64,000 nucleotides of DNA from Chryseobacterium sp. (GCF_008831505.1 NZ_CP044507.1:992001-1056000), one strand, 5' to 3'. Shown: positions 27,959-37,332, counted from the first letter of the stretch. Numbers and translations are program-made. The notes: generated from the sequence alone by a model not told the origin.

Positions 27959-29449
27959 ATGAAAAAAGCAGTTATCATTGGATCCGGTTTTTCATCTTTA
28001 TCATGTGCCTGCTATATGGCCAAGGCCGGTTATGAGGTAACGGTCCTGGAGAAAAATGAGCAGATCGGCGGACGCGCTTCCATGCTGGAAGGCGATGGCT
28101 TCCGCTTCGATATGGGACCCAGCTGGTATTGGATGCCTGATATTTTCGAAAGGTTTTTTGCTGATTTTGACCGCAGGGTTGAGGATTATTATACACTGGA
28201 AAAGCTCTCACCTGCCTACAGGGTATATTTTGGCGAAGATGATTACATAGACATCGCGGATAATCCTGAAAGCATTATCCAGACATTTGAAAATTTAGAA
28301 CCCAGTAGTGGCGCTCATCTTCGCAGGTTTATGGAAAAAGCAGAGGCTAATTACAAAGTAGCCATGACGGACCTTGTGTACAATCCCGGTAAATCCCTGC
28401 TTGAACTGGTAAGTCCGGAAACAGCTGCACGTCTTCCCTTATTTTTTCAGAATATTTCACAAACTGTCCGCCGCAACATTAAGAATCCTAAGTTACGCAG
28501 CATTCTGGAATTTCCCGTGCTCTTTCTGGGCGCAAAACCGTCGGATACTCCTGCTTTTTACAACTTTATGAACCATGCGGATTTCGGCATGGGCACCTGG
28601 TATCCGAAAGGTGGCTTCAACGCGGTTGCAAGGGGAATTCATCAACTGGCGGTTGAATTTGGGGTAGCATTTAAGGTTAATGAAGAGGTGAAGTCGATAG
28701 ACTGCCAGGAAAGCAAGGTGAAATCCGTAACTACTCAGAACTCCACTTATTATGCAGATGTTGTGATCTCCGGCGCCGATTACGCCCATACCGAAACTTT
28801 ACTCCACAGCGGCCTGCGGAATTATTCAGAATCTTACTGGCAGAAGAAGACTTTTGCTCCTTCATCGTTCCTGTATTATGTGGGATTCAACAGAAAAGTG
28901 CCGAAGTTGCAGCATCATAACCTTTTCTTTGACACCGATTTTGAGGAGCATGCCCGTGAAATCTATGATACCGGTGCATTGCCCCAAAAACCTCTTTTTT
29001 ACGCGAATTTCTCCAGCAAAACAGATCAGGGGCTTTGCGATCCTGATAAGGAAGTAGGCTTTTTCCTCATTCCCGTGGCTGTGGACCTTCAGGATTCGCA
29101 GGAAATTCATGACCGCTACTTTGATCTGATTCTGGAGCGCATCAGAAAAAACACGGGTGAAGACCTGCGGGACGCTGTTGCTTTTAAGAAGAGTTTCGGT
29201 GTGCAGGATTTCAAAGAGCGCTATCATTCCTGCAGGGGCAATGCCTACGGTCTTGCCAACACGCTTCTGCAGACTTCCGTGCTGAGGCCGAGAATTGACA
29301 ACAGGAAACTAAGCAATCTTTTTTATACGGGACAACTCACGGTGCCGGGCCCCGGAGTTCCGCCCGCGCTTATTTCGGGAAAAGTTGTCGCTGAGTATAT
29401 TTGTAAAGAACACAAATCACCAAATCACCCACAGTATACCTATGAATAA
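27959..29449 (+). CDS. crtI: Phytoene desaturase (carotenoid)
   Basis: An FAD enzyme that desaturates phytoene to lycopene. The 496-residue protein opens with the dinucleotide fold AVIIGSGFSSLSCACYMAK and the acidic ribose-binding end of strand two (VLEKNEQIGGRAS). DMGPSWYWMPDIF near residue 56 and the C-terminal FAD motif YTGQLTVPGPGVPPALISG near 458 are typical of CrtI. The third glycine of GxGxxG is replaced by serine (GSGFSS). The ATG at 27959 is preferred to an in-frame TTG 15 bases upstream. It overlaps crtB by 8 bases. Confidence 0.94.
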   Translation: MKKAVIIGSGFSSLSCACYMAKAGYEVTVLEKNEQIGGRASMLEGDGFRFDMGPSWYWMPDIFERFFADFDRRVEDYYTLEKLSPAYRVYFGEDDYIDIADNPESIIQTFENLEPSSGAHLRRFMEKAEANYKVAMTDLVYNPGKSLLELVSPETAARLPLFFQNISQTVRRNIKNPKLRSILEFPVLFLGAKPSDTPAFYNFMNHADFGMGTWYPKGGFNAVARGIHQLAVEFGVAFKVNEEVKSIDCQESKVKSVTTQNSTYYADVVISGADYAHTETLLHSGLRNYSESYWQKKTFAPSSFLYYVGFNRKVPKLQHHNLFFDTDFEEHAREIYDTGALPQKPLFYANFSSKTDQGLCDPDKEVGFFLIPVAVDLQDSQEIHDRYFDLILERIRKNTGEDLRDAVAFKKSFGVQDFKERYHSCRGNAYGLANTLLQTSVLRPRIDNRKLSNLFYTGQLTVPGPGVPPALISGKVVAEYICKEHKSPNHPQYTYE

Positions 29450-30293
29450 TCTTGACATTTTCCACACAGTTTGCGGCCTGTCCTCAAAGATGGTGACGCA
29501 AAAATACAGTACCTCATTTGCATGGGCGTCCACACTGTTTAAACCTGACATCAGACAGCATATCTACAATATTTACGGTTTCGTGAGATTCGCCGATGAG
29601 ATTGTTGATACTTTCCACGGGTATGATAAGGCCCAGCTTCTGGCAGAATTTGAATCCTGTTACCGCAGCGCAGCCGACAAAGGGATTTCTTTAAATCCCA
29701 TACTGCACTCGTTCTGCCGCACCCTGCATGAAAAAAACATCCCTGCTCATTTGGTGGATTCATTTTTAGATTCCATGCGTATGGACCTTGGCGATATACG
29801 GGATTTCAATGATTTGCGCTATAATGAATATATTTACGGAAGTGCTGAAGTGGTAGGTTTAATGTGTCTGAAGGTTTTTGTGGACGGAAACGACGAAGAA
29901 TATGAGCGACTGAAGCCGTATGCTCAAAGCCTGGGTGCGGCCTTTCAGAAAATAAATTTTCTGCGGGATATTGCAGCCGATTTCAATGACCTGAACAGAA
30001 CCTACTTCCCTGAGGTGGATTTCAGTAAGTTCAGCCTGGGCGACAAACAGAGGATAGAGGAAGACATTGCCAGAGATTTCGCTCATGCCTTCATTGGCAT
30101 TAAAATGCTGCCTATTTCCAGTAGGGTGGCCGTTTTTATGGCTTATAAATATTATCTGAACCTGTTCCGGAAGATCAGGAATACCGAGCCGGCACTGCTG
30201 CTCACCAAAAGAATCAGGGTGTCCAATGCAAGGAAGATTTACCTTTTTGGCGAGATGTTGCTTAATAAGAACCTAAATTTGGTGCGGCTGTGA
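29442..30293 (+). CDS. crtB: Phytoene synthase
   Basis: Condenses two geranylgeranyl diphosphates to phytoene. The 283-residue protein has the first aspartate-rich motif in VRFADEIVDTF near residue 50 and the second in FLRDIAADFNDLNRTYFP near 172, which bind magnesium and diphosphate. KYSTSFAWAS near 20 is also typical. The ATG at 29442 overlaps the crtI stop (ATGAATAA), so translation is coupled. Squalene synthases share the fold, but the crtI neighbour decides. Confidence 0.93.
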   Translation: MNNLDIFHTVCGLSSKMVTQKYSTSFAWASTLFKPDIRQHIYNIYGFVRFADEIVDTFHGYDKAQLLAEFESCYRSAADKGISLNPILHSFCRTLHEKNIPAHLVDSFLDSMRMDLGDIRDFNDLRYNEYIYGSAEVVGLMCLKVFVDGNDEEYERLKPYAQSLGAAFQKINFLRDIAADFNDLNRTYFPEVDFSKFSLGDKQRIEEDIARDFAHAFIGIKMLPISSRVAVFMAYKYYLNLFRKIRNTEPALLLTKRIRVSNARKIYLFGEMLLNKNLNLVRL

Positions 30294-30748
30294 AAAAGTT
30301 ATTTGCCTTAGTTTTGTTCAGTTCGTTTGTGCTGGCCAGTAGTCAGGATCTTGAGCGGTTCCGTAAACTTATGCAGCAGGCTGAGCATTCGGATTCGGCC
30401 TCCAAAACGCTTTTTGAAGATTCCCGCAGGAGCTATGATTCAAGTCGTAAACCTATTGCCCTGGCATTCTTTGCTCTTGGAAATTTTCTGATGGCCAAAC
30501 ATTCAACCAATCCCATCACCCAGTATTATTATTTCAGCAAAGGTCAAAAAGTGCTGGAGGAAGCGGTGAGGAAGGATCCAAAAAATCTGGAGATCCGTTT
30601 TATACGTTTTATGAGTCAGGATCAGGCACCTGCGGTATTAGGTTATCGCTCCGATTTGGCCGCGGACAGAAAGTTTATCTTATCTGAAATGAAACGCACT
30701 TCAGATGCTTACCTGATAAGGAAAATAAAGTCATATTTTAAGATGTAA
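30290..30748 (+). CDS. Secreted helical protein of the carotenoid operon
   Basis: A 152-residue protein with a signal peptide (LFALVLFSSFVLASS) and a mostly helical, TPR-like remainder: ALGNFLMAKHSTNPITQYYY and EEAVRKDPKNLEIRFIRF. The start is GTG and overlaps the crtB stop by 4 bases (GTGA), and crtZ follows 3 bases after it, so it is firmly part of the operon. I do not recognise a named family. Placement suggests a role in export, insertion or binding of the pigment, which is inference only. Confidence 0.75.
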   Translation: MKKLFALVLFSSFVLASSQDLERFRKLMQQAEHSDSASKTLFEDSRRSYDSSRKPIALAFFALGNFLMAKHSTNPITQYYYFSKGQKVLEEAVRKDPKNLEIRFIRFMSQDQAPAVLGYRSDLAADRKFILSEMKRTSDAYLIRKIKSYFKM

Positions 30749-30751
30749 ATA

Positions 30752-31219
30752 ATGGAAGTTCTTTTTTATATTTTAATTACTGTTGCTGTATTTGTAGGTA
30801 TGGAAGGGATTACCTGGCTTACGCACAAGTACATTATGCACGGGCTGGGTTGGTATTTTCATGAGGACCATCATCAGCCCGGATATCCGCATGTTTTCGA
30901 GAAAAATGATTTCTTTTTCGTTGTATTCGCTGTTCCTTGTATGCTATTATGTTATTTTGGTAGCTGGTATGGCCTCAACTGGCTGTTCTTTGTAGGATTG
31001 GGCGTTTTTCTGTACGGCATGTGCTATTTCATGGTGCATGATGTCCTTATTCACCGCCGTTTCAAGTGGTTCGACAAAACCAATAACTGGTATTTCCGGG
31101 CACTGAGAAAAGCACATAAGATTCATCATAAACATTTGGGAAAGGAAGACGGCGAATGTTTCGGCATGCTGTTCGTGCCGCTGCGCTACTTCCGCGAAGC
31201 AAAATCATCAACAAAATAA
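30752..31219 (+). CDS. crtZ: Beta-carotene hydroxylase, CrtZ type
   Basis: A membrane di-iron enzyme that adds hydroxyl groups to beta-ionone rings to give zeaxanthin. The 155-residue protein has four hydrophobic segments and the histidine boxes of the fatty-acid hydroxylase family: HKYIMHG near residue 25, HEDHHQP near 38, HDVLIHRRF near 93 and HKIHHKH near 117. It starts 3 bases after the secreted helical protein. Confidence 0.92.
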   Translation: MEVLFYILITVAVFVGMEGITWLTHKYIMHGLGWYFHEDHHQPGYPHVFEKNDFFFVVFAVPCMLLCYFGSWYGLNWLFFVGLGVFLYGMCYFMVHDVLIHRRFKWFDKTNNWYFRALRKAHKIHHKHLGKEDGECFGMLFVPLRYFREAKSSTK

Positions 31220-31228
31220 TTATCCGTC

Positions 31229-31936
31229 TTGCAGCATTACTACTATCTGTTACTTGATCTTCTGAGTTTCTGCATTCCGTTTCTTTTCAGTTTCGAACGA
31301 AAAAGAATGCATTTCATCCAATACTGGAAACCTTTTTTTTCGGCGATATTCATTGTTGGACTGTTTTTTATTGCCTGGGATATCTGGTTCACAGAAATGG
31401 GTGTCTGGGGATTTAATGATGACTATCTTATTGGTCTCCGCATTATAGGGATGCCGTTGGAGGAATACCTCTTCTTTCTTCTTATACCTTATGCGAGCGT
31501 CTTTATCCATTACGCAATGGAGTATTTTCTCCCAAAACTTGTACTCAGTAAATCTGTCACTCATTATATCTCCCTTTTCCTGTTTGTTCTGAGCGCGGCC
31601 ATTGCTGCTCTTAACACAGATAAGATCTATACTGTCACCGCATTTGGTCTTTTCTCATTGCTGACGCTTTTTCAGCTGATTTTCCGGTGGAAATTTGCTT
31701 CGCGGTTTTATTTAAGTTTTGCCATCATATACATCCCTTTTTTCTTTGTTAACAATGCCCTAACCGGCAACTATTCAGCTGAGCCCGTGGTGTTTTATGA
31801 TGATGCTGAGAATCTGGGAATCCGTGTGGGAACTATGCCACTGGAGGACAGTTTCTACTGTTTTGCTCTGCTGTACGGTATCGTTTTGGTGTTCGAATAT
31901 TTTAAACTGAGATGGCAGAAACCTTTAACCCTATAA
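31229..31936 (+). CDS. Lycopene cyclase, heterodimeric-domain (CrtYcd-like) type
   Basis: Closes the ends of lycopene to beta-ionone rings. The 235-residue membrane protein has six or more helices and two copies of the lycopene cyclase domain feature PLEEYLFFLLIPYASV (near residue 76) and MPLEDSFYCFALL (near 202). The two halves correspond to fused CrtYc and CrtYd, as found in Bacteroidota and Archaea. The TTG at 31229 is chosen because YYYLLLDLLSFCIPFLFSF matches the family start; the next ATG would remove the first helix. Confidence 0.88.
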   Translation: MQHYYYLLLDLLSFCIPFLFSFERKRMHFIQYWKPFFSAIFIVGLFFIAWDIWFTEMGVWGFNDDYLIGLRIIGMPLEEYLFFLLIPYASVFIHYAMEYFLPKLVLSKSVTHYISLFLFVLSAAIAALNTDKIYTVTAFGLFSLLTLFQLIFRWKFASRFYLSFAIIYIPFFFVNNALTGNYSAEPVVFYDDAENLGIRVGTMPLEDSFYCFALLYGIVLVFEYFKLRWQKPLTL

Positions 31937-31938
31937 AA

Positions 31939-32424
31939 ATGAAGCTTAAAGTAGTTAAACAGTCCGGCATCTACACCCTAACTTCAGAGCAGGAACTTCC
32001 TATATCGTTGGATGAAGCCTGGGCGTTTTTCACTGTTCCAGGCAATCTGGACCGGATCACCCCTTCAGAAATGAAATTCAGTATTACCAACAGTCCGGGC
32101 CAGCATACGTACCAGGGACAGATTATTACCTATAAAATCGGAATAATTCCATTAATCAAAAGCAACTGGATTACCGAGATTACACACTTTGTCCCTAAGA
32201 GATTTTTTGTGGATGAACAACGCTTCGGTCCTTATGCCATGTGGCATCATGAGCACCATTTTACCGAAACCGGTGACGGACGTGTCCTGATGAAAGACAT
32301 AGTGAATTTTAAAATGCCCTTAGGCATCTTTGGCGACATACTTGCAGGTGAAGCTGTAAAAAAGCGTGTGGTTTTCATATTTGAAAGCCGATACAGAATA
32401 CTGCAGAAACTCTTCTCTAAATGA
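31939..32424 (+). CDS. SRPBCC (START-like) ligand-binding protein
   Basis: A 161-residue protein with the helix-grip fold of the polyketide cyclase/START group: LPISLDEAWAFFTVPGNLD near residue 20, then WITEITHFVPKRFFVDEQ near 76 and GPYAMWHHEHHFTE near 94. It has no signal peptide. The ATG at 31939 lies 2 bases after the cyclase stop, and the gene overlaps the SDR gene by 4 bases. A hydrophobic ligand, perhaps a carotenoid, is plausible but not shown. Confidence 0.82.
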   Translation: MKLKVVKQSGIYTLTSEQELPISLDEAWAFFTVPGNLDRITPSEMKFSITNSPGQHTYQGQIITYKIGIIPLIKSNWITEITHFVPKRFFVDEQRFGPYAMWHHEHHFTETGDGRVLMKDIVNFKMPLGIFGDILAGEAVKKRVVFIFESRYRILQKLFSK

Positions 32425-33848
32425 AAATTTTTCTTACCGGTGCCACAGGTTACATTGGCAAACGTTTACTCATACAGCTTCTGGAAGAGGGGCATACTGT
32501 AGTTTGTTCCGTGCGCGATCCCAAGCGATTCAGTACCAGGCTTTACCAGAATCACATGGACCGTCTGCAGGTTGTACAGAATGACTTCCTGGATTCCGCC
32601 ACGCTGGACAATATTCCTGCAGATCTAGATGCAGCCTATTATCTTGTGCATTCCATGTCTTCAGGCGAAGGCGATTTTGCCAAAAAGGAGCAGCAGTCCG
32701 CCGATAATTTCCGTACGGCTATGGAAGCAACTCGCGTAAAGCAGGTCATTTTCCTGACCGGAATAGTGAACGAACAGAAACTCTCCAGGCACCTGGAATC
32801 GCGGAAGAGGGTAGAAGAGTCGCTTAAAAGTGACAGATATGCACTTACGAGTCTGCGTGCCGGAATCATAGTGGGCTCAGGCAGTGCTTCATTTGAAATC
32901 GTACGCGACCTTGTAGAGAAACTTCCGGTAATGATTGCTCCAAAATGGCTGAACACGAAATGTCAGCCCATCGCAATCCGGAACGTGATCCAGTTTCTGG
33001 TGGGTGTTCTGGGCAAGGAATTTACTTTCAACAAAAATTATGATATTGCGGGTACCGATATCCTGACTTACAAAGAAATGCTGCTGCAATATGCGGAGGT
33101 ACGCGGACTGAAAAGGCACATCTACATGGTGCCGATAATGACGCCCAAGCTGTCCTCCTATTGGCTTTACTTTATTACAAGTACGAGTTATCCCCTGGCA
33201 AAGAACCTGGTGGATAGTATGAAGATCAACGTAATAGCCAGTAACAATACGCTTGCTGAGGATCTTGGTATTCAGCTTTTTTCGTACCGCGAGGCGATTC
33301 TGATGGCTTTTGACAAGATTAAACAGAATGATGTGCTGTCCAGTTGGTACGATTCATTCAGTGGGACCTTTCATGCTCGTAATGTCTGGCAATATCTTGA
33401 AGTGCCGTCCAAAGGCTGTTTCAAAGATGTCCGTTCCATGACGGTTGACAATGAAGATTCTGCACTGGAGCGAATTTTCAGTATTGGCGGCAAGACCGGC
33501 TGGTATTATGCCGATTTCCTGTGGCGGATCCGTGGTTTTCTTGATAAGATATTTGGAGGTGTAGGACTTCGGCGGGGCCGGCGGAATCACAGTGAGCTGG
33601 AAGCCGGAGACTCTGTAGATTTTTGGAGGGTGCTTTATGCCAGTAAGGAAGAAAAACGGCTTTTACTTTTTGCTGAAATGAAAGTTCCGGGCGAAGCCTG
33701 GCTCGAATTCAGAATAAAAGATGGAGTACTGCATCAGGAGGCAACGTTCAGGCCATTGGGTTTGTCCGGCAGACTGTACTGGTATGCAGTCCTGCCGTTC
33801 CACGGGCTTATTTTTAACGGGATGCTGCGAAAACTTGCCGGTGCGTAA
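32421..33848 (+). CDS. SDR-family oxidoreductase with DUF2867 domain
   Basis: A 475-residue two-part protein. The N-terminus is an atypical short-chain dehydrogenase Rossmann domain (FLTGATGYIGKRLLIQLLE, then YYLVHSM near residue 73), and the C-terminal 170 residues match DUF2867 (GGKTGWYYADFLWRIRGFLD). Substrate is unknown. As the last gene of the carotenoid operon and coupled to the SRPBCC gene, it could alter the pigment or a related lipid. No terminator is clear after it. Confidence 0.85.
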   Translation: MKIFLTGATGYIGKRLLIQLLEEGHTVVCSVRDPKRFSTRLYQNHMDRLQVVQNDFLDSATLDNIPADLDAAYYLVHSMSSGEGDFAKKEQQSADNFRTAMEATRVKQVIFLTGIVNEQKLSRHLESRKRVEESLKSDRYALTSLRAGIIVGSGSASFEIVRDLVEKLPVMIAPKWLNTKCQPIAIRNVIQFLVGVLGKEFTFNKNYDIAGTDILTYKEMLLQYAEVRGLKRHIYMVPIMTPKLSSYWLYFITSTSYPLAKNLVDSMKINVIASNNTLAEDLGIQLFSYREAILMAFDKIKQNDVLSSWYDSFSGTFHARNVWQYLEVPSKGCFKDVRSMTVDNEDSALERIFSIGGKTGWYYADFLWRIRGFLDKIFGGVGLRRGRRNHSELEAGDSVDFWRVLYASKEEKRLLLFAEMKVPGEAWLEFRIKDGVLHQEATFRPLGLSGRLYWYAVLPFHGLIFNGMLRKLAGA

Positions 33849-33884
33849 CAAAATTTGCCCGAAACATACTTCAAGAAAAGTCTT

Positions 33885-34445
33885 TTATTGCTTACCATGT
33901 ATTTTTCGTTGCTCAATAACCGATAGAATAAAAAATAAAAGCGGAAAGCCAAAGTACACGGCTAAAATTATTAAAGTGATTTTTATTTGTCCATACCTTT
34001 TTTCGTCAAAAATAGATTTGTCAATTAAAACATCATCATCTTTTTCAAGCTGAATAATGTCAATGGTATTCTGAGTTTTAACGGGTGGACTGTGGTAAAT
34101 TCTCACCAGATCGTCCTCGTTAAGGATGGAGAAAATCTTGTCATATTGCTTCTCATCCTTTGATAAGAAGGAATACAAGTTGCCATTTCCTTTTAATTTA
34201 ACAAAAAGAACTTTAGTTTTGCTTTTAATAGGAAGTCTTTTGTAGGCATTCCCTTTATGAACTCTTTCTGTGAAGCCCACAATGTCAATTTTTCCTGTTG
34301 ATATATTGAAATCATCTTTGCTCTGTGAGATATCGTTGATTTGAAGATACAGCAGAAATGATAGAATGCATGGCAAAAGACCAAGTATTAAAATCCATTT
34401 AAAATAATTTCTTGCTGTTTGGAGAACATTAGCCATGTAAGACAT
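33885..34445 (-). CDS. Hypothetical membrane protein with two end helices
   Basis: A 186-residue protein with one hydrophobic helix near residues 17-34 and another near 155-175, and a charged extracytoplasmic middle that looks beta-rich (FTERVHKGNAYKRLP, VRIYHSPPVK). The layout resembles DUF3592-type proteins, but I cannot name the family with confidence. It is more AT-rich than its neighbours. A second ATG lies 9 bases in. It is a monocistron between the carotenoid operon and ggt. Confidence 0.6.
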   Translation of the reverse strand: MSYMANVLQTARNYFKWILILGLLPCILSFLLYLQINDISQSKDDFNISTGKIDIVGFTERVHKGNAYKRLPIKSKTKVLFVKLKGNGNLYSFLSKDEKQYDKIFSILNEDDLVRIYHSPPVKTQNTIDIIQLEKDDDVLIDKSIFDEKRYGQIKITLIILAVYFGFPLLFFILSVIEQRKIHGKQ

Positions 34446-34489
34446 TAAAATATAAGGGCTCTATATTCAATCTATTATATAAACTAATT

Positions 34490-36175
34490 CTACTCTAAAC
34501 CTACAGAATCATCGCCGCGACTGTCAGCAATTGCTGTCGTCATTCCCGTATCATCAATGACGATTAATTCTGTCCTGCCAATCTGTTCCGTTTTAACAAA
34601 ACTGTAATTCTTTTTGATCAGTGACTCTATTGTCTTTTCTGGAAACGTCCTTTCAACAAGGACGCCCTCTGGCAGCCACTGATGGTGAAACTTGGGCGAA
34701 TTTACGGCTTCTGATGGGTTTAACCCGAAATCTACAATATTTACGATCGACTGAAACACGGAGGTTGGAATTGTAGTACCGCCCGGTGTTCCTACAATGA
34801 TGAACGGTTTACCCTTCTTCATAACAATAGTGGGTGTCATTGAGCTCAGCATCCTTTTACCCGGTTGTATGGCATTGGCTTCGCCTCCTACAGCTCCAAA
34901 CATATTGGGCACTCCGGGTTTAACTGAGAAGTCATCCATTTCGTTATTCATGAAAAATCCTGCGCCTGCTACAACCACTTTACTTCCATATAATCCGTTG
35001 AGTGTGGTAGTGACAGATACCGCATTTCCTTCCCGGTCCAGTATTGAGATATGGGTTGTTTCCGCAGATTCTTCAGGCAGCGCTGTGATTTTACCTACAG
35101 CAGCACTCGGAGTTGCGAAATTTCTGTCAAAATTTTCCCAGCGTTTCTTCAGATACTCCTCAGAAATCAGCATTTGGGTCCTGTCTTCACTGAAATCCGG
35201 ATCACCCATAAATTCAGCACGGTCAGCAAAAGCCCTGCGCTCAGCCTCCACCATGATCTGGACAGCTTCAGGTGAGTTATGAGTAAACTTTCCGAGGTTT
35301 TCAAAATCCGACATCTTCAGCATTTGCGCGAGCAATATTCCGCCACTTGAAGGCAAAGGCATGGATACTATTTCATTCTCTTTATAACGGAAAAGCAGGG
35401 GTTGCCGTTCAACAGCTTTATAATTCCGCAGGTCCTGCAGTTCAATGATGCCGTTGCCCCGTCTCATTTCGGCAACAATCAATTCTGCAGTTTTGCCTTC
35501 ATAGAATCCTTTGGCGCCATTCTTTTGTATACTTGTCAGTGTTTCAGCCAGTTCCCTCTGGACCAGCAAATCTCCTTGCTTCCAGAACCCTCTTTTCTGA
35601 AATACGGACGGAATTTTATTGTGTTTATTGAATTGAGGCATTTCGCGGTTAAGCAAAGCTGCTTCACGCGCTGTTATAGTAAATCCTTTCGCTGCAAGCT
35701 CTATGGCAGGCTGTATTAGGACATCCATCGGCAGATTGCAGTGTTTTAGAGTAGCAAACATTCCTGCTACAGAACCCGGTACGCCAACGGCAAGCCTGCC
35801 GTTTTGGGACAGGTCTGTATCGGCATTGTTTTGTTTGTCCAGGTACATATCCCGTGAAGCTTTTGCCGGTGCAGTTTCGCGGTAATCCAGGGTGAATTTT
35901 TCGCCGCTGCTTTTTACCGCGACCAGAAAACCTCCGCCGCCCAGATTTCCCGCTTGCGGATAAACCACTGACAGAGCCAGCTGGGTTGCGACGGCTGCAT
36001 CAAAAGCGTTGCCGCCAAGCCGTAATATGCCTGCGCCAACTTCACTTGCTAGCGGATGAGCGCTTACAACCACACCTTTATCTTTAGTACGTACTTCCTT
36101 TACCACATTGATTTCGGTGAACTGCGCAAGCGTGATAACCGGCCAAAACAGAATAAACAAAAGCATATTTTTCAT
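34490..36175 (-). CDS. ggt: Gamma-glutamyltransferase
   Basis: Cleaves the gamma-glutamyl bond of glutathione and related peptides in the periplasm. The 561-residue precursor has a signal peptide (residues 1-17, FILFWPVITLAQ) and processes itself at the threonine in ETTHISILDREGNAVSVTT. The small subunit then holds TTLNGLYGSKVVV and the SSMTPTIV loop. The ATG at 36175 begins the signal peptide; a TTG 18 bases upstream is rejected. It is divergent from the threonine dehydrogenase gene. Confidence 0.93.
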   Translation of the reverse strand: MKNMLLFILFWPVITLAQFTEINVVKEVRTKDKGVVVSAHPLASEVGAGILRLGGNAFDAAVATQLALSVVYPQAGNLGGGGFLVAVKSSGEKFTLDYRETAPAKASRDMYLDKQNNADTDLSQNGRLAVGVPGSVAGMFATLKHCNLPMDVLIQPAIELAAKGFTITAREAALLNREMPQFNKHNKIPSVFQKRGFWKQGDLLVQRELAETLTSIQKNGAKGFYEGKTAELIVAEMRRGNGIIELQDLRNYKAVERQPLLFRYKENEIVSMPLPSSGGILLAQMLKMSDFENLGKFTHNSPEAVQIMVEAERRAFADRAEFMGDPDFSEDRTQMLISEEYLKKRWENFDRNFATPSAAVGKITALPEESAETTHISILDREGNAVSVTTTLNGLYGSKVVVAGAGFFMNNEMDDFSVKPGVPNMFGAVGGEANAIQPGKRMLSSMTPTIVMKKGKPFIIVGTPGGTTIPTSVFQSIVNIVDFGLNPSEAVNSPKFHHQWLPEGVLVERTFPEKTIESLIKKNYSFVKTEQIGRTELIVIDDTGMTTAIADSRGDDSVGLE

Positions 36176-36190
36176 CACAGGAAGTTTTAT

Positions 36191-36198
36191 CAAAAGTA
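36191..36198 (-). promoter_or_regulatory. -7 promoter element of ggt
   Basis: The minus strand reads TACTTTTG, fitting TAnnTTTG, 15 bases before the chosen ATG. It overlaps the rejected TTG start codon. Confidence 0.55.
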
Positions 36199-36229
36199 AA
36201 GAATACTTTTATTAACGTCTCAATTTTTC

Positions 36230-36237
36230 TAAATTTG
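36230..36237 (+). promoter_or_regulatory. -7 promoter element of the threonine dehydrogenase gene
   Basis: TAAATTTG fits TAnnTTTG and ends 27 bases before the ATG at 36265. Confidence 0.5.
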
Positions 36238-36264
36238 CCGGTATCTAATTTCTAAACAAAAAGC

Positions 36265-37227
36265 ATGGAGTCCTACACGGAAAAAATCCTGATTACAGGT
36301 GCCCTTGGGCAAATTGGAACTGAGCTCACCAACAGACTTGTTGAAATTCATGGCGCCGAAAATGTGGTAGCTTCCGGACTGGACCGTTACGACAAAAACC
36401 TTACCTCTGCAGGCTATTATGAAAGGATGGACGTATCCAATACTCAACTTGTTAGGCAGGTGGTGAAGGACTACGAAATTACAACTGTGTATCATCTCGC
36501 TTCACTGCTCTCCGGAACCTCCGAGAAGCAACCGCTGTTTGCCTGGAAACTTAATGTAGAGCCTTTGCTCAATTTCTGTGAACTTGCGCGGGAAGGTTTG
36601 CTGAAAAAGATTTTCTGGCCAAGTTCTATTGCAGTTTTCGGTAAAGGAATTCCCAAGCATAATGTAGGGCAGGACGTAGTTTTGAACCCAACAACTGTTT
36701 ACGGCATCTCCAAAATGGCCGGTGAAAAATGGTGCGAATATTATTTTGATAAATATGGTGTGGATGTAAGGAGCATCCGTTATCCCGGACTTATTTCCTG
36801 GAAAACACCTGCCGGAGGTGGAACCACGGATTACGCCGTTGAAATTTTCTATGAAGCTGTGGAAAAAGGCAGCTATACCAGCTTTATCTCCGAAGAAACT
36901 GCTATGCCTATGCTTTATATGGACGATGCGATCAACGCCACACTCCAGCTCATGTCGGCTCCTTCCGAAAATCTGACGGTTCGTTTCTCTTATAATCTCG
37001 GCGGAATGTCATTTACTCCCCAGGAGCTTGCAGCAGAAATCAAGAAAGAAATGCCTGAGTTTGAAATTGATTACAACCCGGATTTCCGTCAGGCAATTGC
37101 CGATTCCTGGCCTTCATCCATTGATGACAGCGTGGCAAAAAAAGACTGGGGACTGAACTATGAATTCGATATTACGGATATGACAAAGGACATGCTTAAG
37201 AACCTAAAAGTAAAATTAGAGAAATAG
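36265..37227 (+). CDS. L-threonine 3-dehydrogenase, SDR (epimerase-like) type
   Basis: Oxidises threonine to 2-amino-3-oxobutyrate with NAD. The 320-residue protein is an extended SDR with ITGALGQIGTEL near residue 10, YHLASLLSG near 76, and the active-site YGISKMAGEKW near 152 with an upstream serine in WPSSIAVFG. SGTSEKQPLFAWKLN after the nucleotide fold is characteristic of SDR-type threonine dehydrogenases rather than UDP-glucose epimerases. The next enzyme, Kbl, is at 6.7 kb. Confidence 0.88.
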   Translation: MESYTEKILITGALGQIGTELTNRLVEIHGAENVVASGLDRYDKNLTSAGYYERMDVSNTQLVRQVVKDYEITTVYHLASLLSGTSEKQPLFAWKLNVEPLLNFCELAREGLLKKIFWPSSIAVFGKGIPKHNVGQDVVLNPTTVYGISKMAGEKWCEYYFDKYGVDVRSIRYPGLISWKTPAGGGTTDYAVEIFYEAVEKGSYTSFISEETAMPMLYMDDAINATLQLMSAPSENLTVRFSYNLGGMSFTPQELAAEIKKEMPEFEIDYNPDFRQAIADSWPSSIDDSVAKKDWGLNYEFDITDMTKDMLKNLKVKLEK

Positions 37228-37313
37228 AATTTGGTTTAAATAATCTAAATCAACTATCAGAAAATCAGTTGAGAAGAGGATTTAATTAAATAATACTTTA
37301 AGTTAACACTTTT

Positions 37314-37321
37314 TATATTTG
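37314..37321 (+). promoter_or_regulatory. Orphan -7-like element before a hairpin
   Basis: TATATTTG fits TAnnTTTG but no plus-strand gene follows. A strong hairpin starts 12 bases downstream at 37333. Confidence 0.25.
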
Positions 37322-37332
37322 CCATAAAAGAC

